A DNA stretch of 10,680 nt, taken from the NCBI GenBank assembly GCA_002862325.1, contig PKCT01000027.1:1-10680 (forward strand), read 5' to 3'. The notes below the pieces were generated by a model, which worked only from the letters and a program-made list of their open reading frames with translations, did not search any database and was not told the DNA's origin. This document shows, one piece after another, positions 1 through 6,262 of the stretch. This stretch comes from Phycisphaerae bacterium (GTDB lineage Bacteria; Planctomycetota; Phycisphaerae; Phycisphaerales; SM1A02). The translations under genes were made by a program, and so were the position numbers. Numbering within the stretch: position 1 is the stretch's first letter; each line of letters opens with the position of its first letter.

Positions 1-743
1 CCGTCGCCGCAGATCGGCACCGCGGCCGCGATTCGATCGTCCTCGAGGGCGAGCCGCAGATATTCCCACGTCCCGACGCCGCCGCAACTGAGCCCGGTCA
101 GGTACACACGATCCCGATCGACGTCGTAGTGATCGATCGCCCACTCGAGGAAGTTCGCCACATCGCCGCCCGTATGACATCCCTCGGGACGGCCCGAATT
201 CTGCGGGCTGAGGACCACGAACTCGTCCCCGACCGCACTGCCCGACACCGGCCACCGGTTCGAGGCGATCAGCGCCGGCGGACCGTGCACCAGGACGCGT
301 CGCAGTTCGATCGACGACCCATCTCCATTCTCGCCCCTCCCATGGAGGAAGACCAGAAGCGACCAGTCGTCGCGATCGAGATAGTCGGCGGGCAGATACT
401 CCCAGAAGCCCTGCCCAGCACCGGTCGTCCCGCGTGGCCGGACCACCTGTCGCCCCGATGCCCCCGACGCCTGCCAGGATGTCCAGTTCGACGCCACGAT
501 CGCCACGTCACCGCTGCCGCATGCGCCGTCACCGTCGATGTCGACTAAATCGTCGCGCTCCGCCCATCGATCGAGGAGCACATCGAGATCCCTCCGATCG
601 ACGATCTGATCGCCATCGAGATCTCCCGTGCACGGACTCTCCGGGCCGTCCGCGGCAGCGCCGACCGAGAAACCGCTGGACAGGACCATCATCCCCACCA
701 GGCCGAACATCAGGGAAGGACCCCGTTCGTCAAGCACAGGCAT
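1..743 (-). CDS. Secreted alpha/beta-hydrolase (esterase/depolymerase type) with N-terminal dockerin-like segment, partial
   Basis: The frame is open from an ATG at 743 to the window edge (about 247 codons); the C-terminus, with the catalytic Asp and His, lies outside. The first ~32 residues form a hydrophobic signal peptide ending near VGAAA. Next comes a dockerin-like pair of calcium loops, CTGDLDGDQIVDRRDLDVLL and then DIDGDGACGSGDVAIVASNW. The hydrolase domain follows: strand plus oxyanion motif LLVFLHGRGENGDG, then DRDRVYLTGLSCGGVGTWEY, whose GLSCGG (Ser about residue 219) is a G-x-S-x-G nucleophile elbow. This pattern fits PHB-depolymerase/LpqC-like or phospholipase/carboxylesterase-like secreted esterases; the substrate is unknown. 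The 743 start overlaps the end of the Fur gene by 14 bases and is the first ATG after an in-frame stop. An ATG at 710 would give a shorter signal peptide. Neither start has a strong ribosome binding site. Confidence 0.82.
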   Translation of the reverse strand, partial: MPVLDERGPSLMFGLVGMMVLSSGFSVGAAADGPESPCTGDLDGDQIVDRRDLDVLLDRWAERDDLVDIDGDGACGSGDVAIVASNWTSWQASGASGRQVVRPRGTTGAGQGFWEYLPADYLDRDDWSLLVFLHGRGENGDGSSIELRRVLVHGPPALIASNRWPVSGSAVGDEFVVLSPQNSGRPEGCHTGGDVANFLEWAIDHYDVDRDRVYLTGLSCGGVGTWEYLRLALEDDRIAAAVPICGD

Positions 744-1119
744 CGCAGCGACCGCTCAGCGTGATTTCGTGGTGCTGAAGCACGAACCCTTCCGGCACCA
801 TCGCGGCCAGGCGACCGGGGCAGCCGTCGACGTCGAACACCCGATCACACACCAGGCAGTGGAAGTGATGATGATGATGGGAGGCGGCGGTCGCCGTCTC
901 GTATCGATCCGTCTGACCCGGCACGATCACCCGAGCGATCTCACCCGCCTCTTCGAGTCGACGGACCGCCCGGTAGACGGTGCGGACGCCGAGCGTCGGC
1001 ACCACCGCCTTGCTGGCCCTGTGGATCTCGTCGATCGAAAGCGGCCGCCCCGCGGTCTCGATGGTGGCGCGAATCGCATCGTGCTGTCGCGTGTTTCGTC
1101 GCTCGGTCATTGAAGACAT
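730..1119 (-). CDS. Fur-family metalloregulator (Fur/Zur/PerR type)
   Basis: A 129-residue protein of typical Fur length. The N-terminal half is a winged helix (residues ~10-65) with RPLSIDEIHRASK and GVRTVYRAVRRLEEAGEI, the usual Fur recognition-helix region. The C-terminal half has the metal-binding and dimerisation motifs: a His run at 81-85, H87, C88-x2-C91, H117 and a final C125-x2-C128. The two CxxC pairs are the structural zinc site of the family, and the His cluster is the regulatory metal site. Which metal or peroxide it senses cannot be decided from sequence. It lies 31 bases downstream of the STAS-like gene, and its stop overlaps the start of the secreted esterase, so the three may be one transcript. 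An internal ATG at 1110 is an alternative start; no clear Shine-Dalgarno precedes either. Confidence 0.92.
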   Translation of the reverse strand: MSSMTERRNTRQHDAIRATIETAGRPLSIDEIHRASKAVVPTLGVRTVYRAVRRLEEAGEIARVIVPGQTDRYETATAASHHHHHFHCLVCDRVFDVDGCPGRLAAMVPEGFVLQHHEITLSGRCDACA

Positions 1120-1150
1120 GGTAGCAACGAGATCGACTGGAACGACGGGA

Positions 1151-1513
1151 TCAACCCTCGTCGATCCAGGCGAGCGCTTCCGAGAGCCGGTCCCGATCGA
1201 ACGCCCGGACCTCGGCCCGCAGGAAGACCTTGCATGCCGCGGCCAGGGCCGCCTGCCAACGGGAATCGACCACGAATGCGATTCGTTCTAGATCCGAGGC
1301 GTGATGCGTTCCGAGCTTCAGGTCCTCCCACATCGCAGCAGGCGTCCACCCGTCGAACTCCTGGCAGTCGAAGAGGATTCTCGCGGCGCCGTGCCTTTCG
1401 ATGAACGACTCGACGGCCGGTCGAATGAGGTCGTAGTCGGTCGCGTGGATCCTGCCGACCGGCTTGATGTGTATGGACCGGTCAGTCGTACTGATCTCAA
1501 GATGGTCGGGCAT
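1151..1513 (-). CDS. STAS/SpoIIAA-like domain protein
   Basis: A 120-residue cytoplasmic protein matching the small SpoIIAA-like (STAS/SEC14-related) family in length and pattern. It has an alternating beta/alpha layout with ARILFDCQEFDGW near residue 50, WEDLKLGTHHASDLERIAFV in the middle and DSRWQAALAAACKVF after it. The W-x-DL...H...-R-x-A-x-V...W signature is characteristic of that family. The role is unknown; family members are thought to bind lipids or act in protein-protein regulation, and no anti-sigma-factor partner lies nearby. The start at 1513 is chosen because a GGAG sits about 7 bases upstream. The frame is open to 1597, but that extension reads into the divergent gene's leader and has no family similarity. 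Confidence 0.8.
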   Translation of the reverse strand: MPDHLEISTTDRSIHIKPVGRIHATDYDLIRPAVESFIERHGAARILFDCQEFDGWTPAAMWEDLKLGTHHASDLERIAFVVDSRWQAALAAACKVFLRAEVRAFDRDRLSEALAWIDEG

Positions 1514-1565
1514 GGAGGCTCCGGGATGCGGGATCGTGAAGTCCATTTGCGTGGTCGTTCGGCTT

Positions 1566-1578
1566 CGGAGACACTCCG
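1566..1578 (+). promoter_or_regulatory. GC-rich hairpin covering the ribosome binding site of the VOC gene
   Basis: CGGAG-ACA-CTCCG is a perfect 5-bp inverted repeat with a 3-base loop. It contains the only GGAG ahead of the ATG at 1582 and ends 3 bases before it. It could mask the Shine-Dalgarno sequence or be a short operator in the 68-base divergent leader shared with the STAS-like gene. It is short, so chance is possible. Confidence 0.3.
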
Positions 1579-1581
1579 TGA

Positions 1582-2031
1582 ATGACCTCGGAGACAACCA
1601 TACCAGCCGGGATCTCCTTCATCACGCTCGGCGTCTCCGACCTCGAACGGAGCCGAAGATTCTACGAGTCGATCGGATTCGTCGCCCACCCCCGCAGCAA
1701 CCAGAACGTCGCATTCTTCGATCTCTCGGGTCTGATCTTCGCGCTCTTCCCCCGCGACGCGCTTGCGGCGGACGCCGCGGGCACACCGGGAGAACTGGAC
1801 GGCATCGTCTCCTCGCTCTCCCGGAACGTCGGCACCGAGAAGGACGTCATGAGACTGCTGGAACTCGCCCGCGATGCGGGTGGTCGAATCCTACGGACGC
1901 CATCCGCACCGCCATGGGGCGGAGTTCGCGGCTACTTCGCGGACCCCGATGGTTTTACCTGGGAAGTCGCCTGGAATCCCCACGTGGACATCCACTCGGA
2001 CGGTCGAGTACGGTGGAATCCGATCACGTGA
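1582..2031 (+). CDS. VOC family protein (glyoxalase/bleomycin-resistance fold)
   Basis: A 149-residue single-domain VOC protein. The N-terminal beta-alpha unit is ISFITLGVSDLERSRRFYES, followed by GF and the strand NVAFFDLSGLIFALFPRDAL. The C-terminal unit is the helix VMRLLELARDAGGRI and the signature GGVRGYFADPDGFTWEVAWN. These are the hallmarks of small glyoxalase-like VOC proteins, whose reactions range from glyoxalase to dioxygenase to antibiotic binding; the exact role cannot be assigned. The first usual metal ligand position (often His in the opening strand) is Phe or Thr here, while E128 in TWEVAWN is in the usual place of the last ligand. It starts 68 bases from the divergent STAS-like gene, with GGAG (1567-1570) as the ribosome binding site. 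Confidence 0.88.
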   Translation: MTSETTIPAGISFITLGVSDLERSRRFYESIGFVAHPRSNQNVAFFDLSGLIFALFPRDALAADAAGTPGELDGIVSSLSRNVGTEKDVMRLLELARDAGGRILRTPSAPPWGGVRGYFADPDGFTWEVAWNPHVDIHSDGRVRWNPIT

Positions 2032-2067
2032 CCCCTTGAAGGCCGATCAACTCCCCGGAGAAAAGAC

Positions 2068-2874
2068 ATGTCTTCCAACAACAGCTTCATTCCGATCCTC
2101 GGCCCACTCCAGATGTTCTGGTTCTGGCTGAAGAATCGTCGACGGGCGAAGGCGCTCCGCGCGTGGGCCACGGAGAACGGGCTCCAATTCGCCCCCGACG
2201 GAAAGACGTTCTCACCTCCGCCGAGCCCCGGCCACAGCGAGGATGCGTCCCATCTCGGAAAACGAAGTGCGCGAGCGACCGGCATCTTCGCTCGGATCAT
2301 CGGGATGTCGAAGATCCAGTCCACCTATCCGCAGTTCGCCGCCAATCGACTTCGCGGCGACTGGCAGTCCGACAAGAACATCTGCTGGGGTACCTACAAG
2401 GGATGCACGATCGTCGTGTGGGACACCGTCTTCTACGATCTGAACGGCGGCGACGCGGATTGGACGGAAGGCGAATACACCTCGATCATGGTGCTATCCG
2501 ACATCCCGATCCACCGGATGATGATCACCCCGAACACCCTCTTCAAGCGGCTCTCGGCGTTCGGAATCGAGGAGGGAACCGGAACGTTCTCGATGTCGAC
2601 GGTGAAGTTCGAGCTGGAGGAGTTCAACAAGGCGTATCGGGTGAAGGCCAAGGACCAACGCTGGACCTACGCGGTGATCGACCAGTCGATGATGGACTGG
2701 CTGCTGAAGATGAAGAAGCACACGATGGAGTTCGCTCCCGGCGGCGTGACCATCTCGACCTGGTTCACCCTGGACACCGATTCGATCCAGCGACAGCTCG
2801 ACTTCTGCATCGGCTTCCTCGAACGCATTCCCGAGGACCTGAAGCACCACGACCTGGAAGGTGCGCAGGCATGA
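2068..2874 (+). CDS. Conserved membrane-associated protein of unknown function
   Basis: A 268-residue protein, start supported by GGAG about 10 bases upstream. Residues 6-20 (SFIPILGPLQMFWFW) form one short hydrophobic segment followed by the basic stretch KNRRRAKALRAW, which suggests an N-terminal membrane anchor with the rest in the cytoplasm. The C-terminal half contains VKFELEEFNKAYRVKAKDQR, then WTYAVIDQSMMDWLL. This F-E-L-E-x-F-N-x-x-(F/Y)-x-V...W-x-Y pattern recurs in uncharacterised bacterial membrane-linked proteins. No catalytic motif is visible. Its stop overlaps the start of the next gene (ATGA), so the two are translationally linked. Function is not assigned. Confidence 0.82.
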   Translation: MSSNNSFIPILGPLQMFWFWLKNRRRAKALRAWATENGLQFAPDGKTFSPPPSPGHSEDASHLGKRSARATGIFARIIGMSKIQSTYPQFAANRLRGDWQSDKNICWGTYKGCTIVVWDTVFYDLNGGDADWTEGEYTSIMVLSDIPIHRMMITPNTLFKRLSAFGIEEGTGTFSMSTVKFELEEFNKAYRVKAKDQRWTYAVIDQSMMDWLLKMKKHTMEFAPGGVTISTWFTLDTDSIQRQLDFCIGFLERIPEDLKHHDLEGAQA

Positions 2875-3077
2875 GCAGCCGCACATCGAAGTCGCGATGG
2901 TTCGTCACGACGCTCGCGATCGCGTTCTTCATCGTGGCGGTCATCGTTCTCGGCTGGCGTGTACTCGTGCGGCAGGAGGCGCTCGACGCGAAGATCCAAC
3001 TCGAGGGCCCGCCGCCGGTGGCCATTCCCGAGGACAAGATCAGGATCCCAGTCGAGGAGATGCGAGAGAATCCCTGA
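2871..3077 (+). CDS. Small single-pass membrane protein, coupled to the preceding gene
   Basis: A 68-residue protein starting in an ATGA overlap with the upstream stop codon. It has a basic N-terminus (MSSRTSKSRW), one transmembrane helix at about 11-31 (FVTTLAIAFFIVAVIVLGW) and a short tail rich in Pro and charged residues, with GPPPVAIPEDKIRIPVEEM. Basic residues before the helix predict the N-terminus inside and the tail in the periplasm. There is no cleavage site, so it is an anchored protein, not a secreted one. The overlap suggests it works with the upstream membrane-associated protein. It matches no family I recognise. Confidence 0.75.
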   Translation: MSSRTSKSRWFVTTLAIAFFIVAVIVLGWRVLVRQEALDAKIQLEGPPPVAIPEDKIRIPVEEMRENP

Positions 3078-3127
3078 GTCGCCAGGCTTCGAACGAACGC
3101 CCGGACGCAGACCCCAAGCCGCCGCTG

Positions 3128-4087
3128 CTACCGAGACTCGACTGACTCGACCGGCATTTGATCTTCGCCGTTGCGTTCGCCCTCGTCAGATGGCCGTCGC
3201 TCGTACCTCACTGCGGACGGAGGCTTGACGTCCAGGACGTCGTCGAATCGACGGTCGCGCTCCAGATGAAGCTTGAGCCAGGCGAGCACCGCGCGCCCCA
3301 CCTCGCCTCGAGCCTGGTCGGGGTCGTTCGCGACCCAGTGCCCAGCCCGTCGAACCTCGAAGTAGAGCCGAGGCGTGGGATCCGCGACCGACTCGAAGTG
3401 ACGCCTGGCGTGTTTTTCAGGCCGGGCCAGAAAGTCGGTTTCGCCCGCGATGACCAGCAGCGGCGATTCGTGATCGATCTTCAGGCCGTCGTGCCAGGGA
3501 CAGAACGCCACCACCGCCGCGATCCTGGAATCACGGGCTGCGGCATGCTGAGCACCCCCTCCTCCCATCGACCACCCCGCGACCGCGATCCGAGAGAGAT
3601 CTATTCGGCCCTCGAGCGGAGAACCGGAGCGATGATTCTCGATCCGGAGCGTCTCGATCGCATCCAGAAGCGCGGTGCCACGTTCGAACGGGAAGGCGGC
3701 GAGACGATTCGTCCCGATGGTCATGGTCACGAAGCCATGCGAGGCGAGGAATGGTCCCCATGCCTTGATCGAGACCTCACGCGATCGGTATCCGGGAACG
3801 ACCACCACGGCCGGCGCCGGTCCGTCGACACCGTTGGGGACGTAGATCGTGGAGCCCCGATATTCCGGGCCATTCCGGATGCCGTCGTCTTCGGTGACCA
3901 CCTCGAACTCCATGGAACCAGGCTGGTCCGCGAGCTCGATGAGACCGCCGACCTCCACGCTCGCCCCCTGGGGAGGATCGGCGTTCGCGAGGCACGCGAT
4001 GCCAAGGGAGATCGCCAGAACGCGGATCCAACCGGACCACGCGCCCTTCAAGACCAATTCATGGTTGAAATCGCGTCGACGTCGCAT
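3128..4087 (-). CDS. Secreted PETase/cutinase-like polyester hydrolase (dienelactone-hydrolase superfamily)
   Basis: A 319-residue secreted alpha/beta-hydrolase. The pattern VPGYRSREVSIKAWGPFLAS (98-116) plus HGFVTMTIGTN closely follows the corresponding block of Ideonella PETase and Thermobifida cutinases. The nucleophile elbow is GWSMGGGG (Ser173), with oxyanion residues Tyr100 and Met174 and an aromatic-clamp Trp in FCPWH (W198). The triad is completed by Asp218 in GETDFLAR and His250 in RRAGHW. The end AWLKLHLERDRRFDDVL also matches the family. Trp172 before the Ser matches PETase rather than the His of actinobacterial cutinases. Both PETase disulfides are absent (positions 215 and 252 are Gly and Val), and Trp251 stands where PETase has Ser. 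A signal peptide with basic RRRRDF start ends near LANA/DPP (about residue 37). GAGGAG precedes the ATG. A polar tail (after ~286) is extra. Natural substrate is unknown; it could be a plant or algal polyester or a small ester. Confidence 0.88.
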   Translation of the reverse strand: MRRRRDFNHELVLKGAWSGWIRVLAISLGIACLANADPPQGASVEVGGLIELADQPGSMEFEVVTEDDGIRNGPEYRGSTIYVPNGVDGPAPAVVVVPGYRSREVSIKAWGPFLASHGFVTMTIGTNRLAAFPFERGTALLDAIETLRIENHRSGSPLEGRIDLSRIAVAGWSMGGGGAQHAAARDSRIAAVVAFCPWHDGLKIDHESPLLVIAGETDFLARPEKHARRHFESVADPTPRLYFEVRRAGHWVANDPDQARGEVGRAVLAWLKLHLERDRRFDDVLDVKPPSAVRYERRPSDEGERNGEDQMPVESVESR

Positions 4088-4093
4088 AGATTA

Positions 4094-4122
4094 AGTATCT
4101 CCTCGTGGTTTTCGCGAATCAA
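4094..4122 (-). promoter_or_regulatory. Possible sigma-70-like promoter of the PETase-like gene
   Basis: On the minus strand TTGATT (4122-4117) and GATACT (4099-4094) are 17 bases apart, a good match to housekeeping -35 and -10 boxes. The predicted transcript start falls about 7 bases after the -10 box, practically on the ATG at 4087, which would make a leaderless mRNA and leave the GAGGAG outside it. It lies in the 59-base divergent gap shared with the glycoside hydrolase gene. Confidence 0.35.
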
Positions 4123-4146
4123 CCCAGGGAAGTATGGAACACCGCC

Positions 4147-6105
4147 ATGGCTTCGTTTCGGAACGTAAACGACCGGTTCTCATCGCCTTTCGCATGCGCG
4201 GTCATGGCACTCACGATCTTGATCGATGCTTCCGCGCTTGGGGACGAAGGAACATCGGTCGAAGTCGTTCCGACGAAGGACGGATGGTCGCTCCACCGTG
4301 ACGGCGTCCCCTACGAGGTCAAGGGAGTCGGCGGCGGTGATTCCGACCTCGACCGAGTGCGAGCGTCCGGGGTCACCACGATTCGGACCTGGGGGATCGA
4401 ACCCGAGACCGGGAAGCTGCTCGACGCCGCCCATTCCAGGGGATTGACCGTGCTCGTGGGTCTCTGGATGGGACACATCGGAGACGGCTTCGACTACAAC
4501 GACGCCGATGCGGTGGCGGCTCAGGAAGCCGAACTCGTCGCACTCGCGGAACCCCTCAAATCGCATCCGGCCCTCCTTGGTTGGGGAATCGGCAACGAAG
4601 TCGAGTTTGAACATGACGTCCCCGAGGTCTGGCAGGCCATCGGATCGCTTGCGTCCGCCATCAAATCCATGGACCCAAACCATCCGACCGTAGCCGTGAC
4701 CGCGGAACTTGGAAGCGCGAACGAGGACCGCCTCGCGCAGTACTGCCCGGACATCGACATCTGGGGCATCAACACCTACGCGGCGCTCGTGTCGTTGCCG
4801 AACCGACTCACCGCCCGCGGGTGGGATGGCCCGTACCTGATCACCGAGTACGGCCATCGAGGTCCATGGGAGAGCACGACGACGGCCTGGGGTGCGCCTT
4901 TGGAACCCTCCAGTCGAACCAAGGCGTACGCGTACACCGATCATTGGAACAACGTGATTTCCACCGATCCTCGATGCCTCGGAGGCTTCCCGTTCATCTG
5001 GCGGCCAGGCGCAAGCCCATCGGACACCTGGTTCCCCATGCTGACCTGGGACGGAAGAGGAACCGAGTCGACCGACAGCGTGTTGGAGATCTTTACCGGA
5101 ACGAATCCCGGCAATCGAGCGCCGACCGTGGGTGGAATCATCGGCGATGTCGCAGGGGAGGTGTTCTCTCCTGGCGATCCCATCGTGGCCAGCGTCTCGG
5201 CGGTCGATCCGGAGGGTGCACCACTCGACGTCGAATGGTTCCTTGCTCGTGAAACGGTCGACACCGATGGTCGATGGACCGGGACTTCAGCAACGAGTCG
5301 CTGTCTGGAAGGATCCGGCACCACGCTCTCCATGACCGCACCGAACGACCCCGGTCCGTACCGGCTCCTAGCGTTCGTCGGCGACGGTGGGCCAAGCGTC
5401 GGGACGGCATCCGCCCCCTTCCTCGTGGAGTCGACACCGACGGGGTACGCCGCGACGCCGACCTTCGCGGTCGCCGACCACTTCTCACCGACCGGATGGA
5501 TGGGAGATACCTCACGACTCGGGCTGACCAGTTGCGTTGCCCCGAGTGACGCCTGCGGTGGCATCTGCCATCAAATCAGCTGGACCCCGACATCCTCCAA
5601 CTGGTTCGGCATCCTTTGGCAGCACCCTCCGAATAACTGGGGCGGAGCGCCCGGTCTTTCAGTCGCACCTGGTGCCGACCGCGTCGGGTTCTACGCCTGG
5701 TCCGACCCGCCTTCCGATGCGACGTTCCGAGTCGGCGGCGGGAACGACGGCTTCACAACCCAACTGACGTTCTCGCTGGGCACCGAACCAGCGTGGTACG
5801 AACTCCCCATCGATCCCAACAGCTACACCGATGTCTCGACAGGTTTTGGAATCCTCGCCGATGGCCCAACCCCTCGAACGATCTCGGTGAGTACCCCGAC
5901 CTGGATGGCGAAGGCACCCATTCACTGCGAGGGCGACCTCAACGGAGACGATGTTATTGGACCATCCGATCTTGGACTGCTCCTGGGTGCCTGGAATGAG
6001 TCGGCCAGCAGTTTTCCCCTGGGGGACCTCAGCGGCAATGGCGTCATCGATGCGGCAGACCTGGGTCTCTTGATAGGTCGCTGGGGGCCCTGCCCCGAGG
6101 GTTAG
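4147..6105 (+). CDS. Secreted clan GH-A glycoside hydrolase (GH2-type TIM barrel) with Ig-like, carbohydrate-binding-like and dockerin-like domains
   Basis: A 652-residue modular enzyme. A signal peptide (1-~32, hydrophobic ACAVMALTILIDASALG) leads to a TIM barrel (~36-320). The barrel carries RTWGIEPETGKLLDAAHSRG, the acid/base Glu in GWGIGNEVE (E151) and the nucleophile Glu in YLITEYGHRGPW (E234), as in GH2-type barrels, but no N-terminal GH2 sandwich precedes it. Next are an Ig-like domain (~323-430: NRAPTVGGIIGD...SAVDPEGAPLDVEWFL) and a beta-sandwich (~433-592: FSPTGWMGD, then WFGILWQHPPNNWGG and VGGGNDG), a pattern seen in carbohydrate-binding modules of polysaccharide enzymes. The end (594-652) is a dockerin-like EF-hand pair, GDLNGDDVIGPSDLGLLLG and GDLSGNGVIDAADLGLLIG, finishing in WGPCPEG. 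The substrate is likely a polysaccharide or oligosaccharide; linkage is unknown. An in-frame GTG at 4105 would add 14 residues; the ATG at 4147 gives a cleaner signal peptide. Confidence 0.88.
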   Translation: MASFRNVNDRFSSPFACAVMALTILIDASALGDEGTSVEVVPTKDGWSLHRDGVPYEVKGVGGGDSDLDRVRASGVTTIRTWGIEPETGKLLDAAHSRGLTVLVGLWMGHIGDGFDYNDADAVAAQEAELVALAEPLKSHPALLGWGIGNEVEFEHDVPEVWQAIGSLASAIKSMDPNHPTVAVTAELGSANEDRLAQYCPDIDIWGINTYAALVSLPNRLTARGWDGPYLITEYGHRGPWESTTTAWGAPLEPSSRTKAYAYTDHWNNVISTDPRCLGGFPFIWRPGASPSDTWFPMLTWDGRGTESTDSVLEIFTGTNPGNRAPTVGGIIGDVAGEVFSPGDPIVASVSAVDPEGAPLDVEWFLARETVDTDGRWTGTSATSRCLEGSGTTLSMTAPNDPGPYRLLAFVGDGGPSVGTASAPFLVESTPTGYAATPTFAVADHFSPTGWMGDTSRLGLTSCVAPSDACGGICHQISWTPTSSNWFGILWQHPPNNWGGAPGLSVAPGADRVGFYAWSDPPSDATFRVGGGNDGFTTQLTFSLGTEPAWYELPIDPNSYTDVSTGFGILADGPTPRTISVSTPTWMAKAPIHCEGDLNGDDVIGPSDLGLLLGAWNESASSFPLGDLSGNGVIDAADLGLLIGRWGPCPEG

Positions 6106-6262
6106 ACACCTGTTCCGGAATCACCGATAAACCCCTGCACTGCTCCGAGTTGTACTTACTTCAATCGTCTCGGGCACGGTTGGTCGATTGCGATTGGTAT
6201 CGGGCGAATTCGGAGCTATGGTCGTCAGGCTTTGAAAGAGAACCTGAGGGAGTACGCAGAGC

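Noticed and set aside
129..548. 139-codon plus-strand frame at the left edge
   Set aside because: It is antisense to the partial esterase, whose signal peptide, calcium loops and GLSCGG elbow read cleanly on the minus strand.
1464..2039. 191-codon plus-strand frame overlapping the VOC gene
   Set aside because: The VOC frame has clear family motifs; this one is Arg/Pro/Gly-rich shadow sequence.
2163..2870. 5' part of a plus-strand frame that runs into the small membrane protein
   Set aside because: This part is an Arg-rich shadow of the 268-residue gene; only the section from the ATG at 2871 is coding.
3158..4168. 336-codon plus-strand frame opposite the PETase-like gene
   Set aside because: The minus-strand frame has full catalytic motifs and a signal peptide; the plus frame has no recognisable domain.
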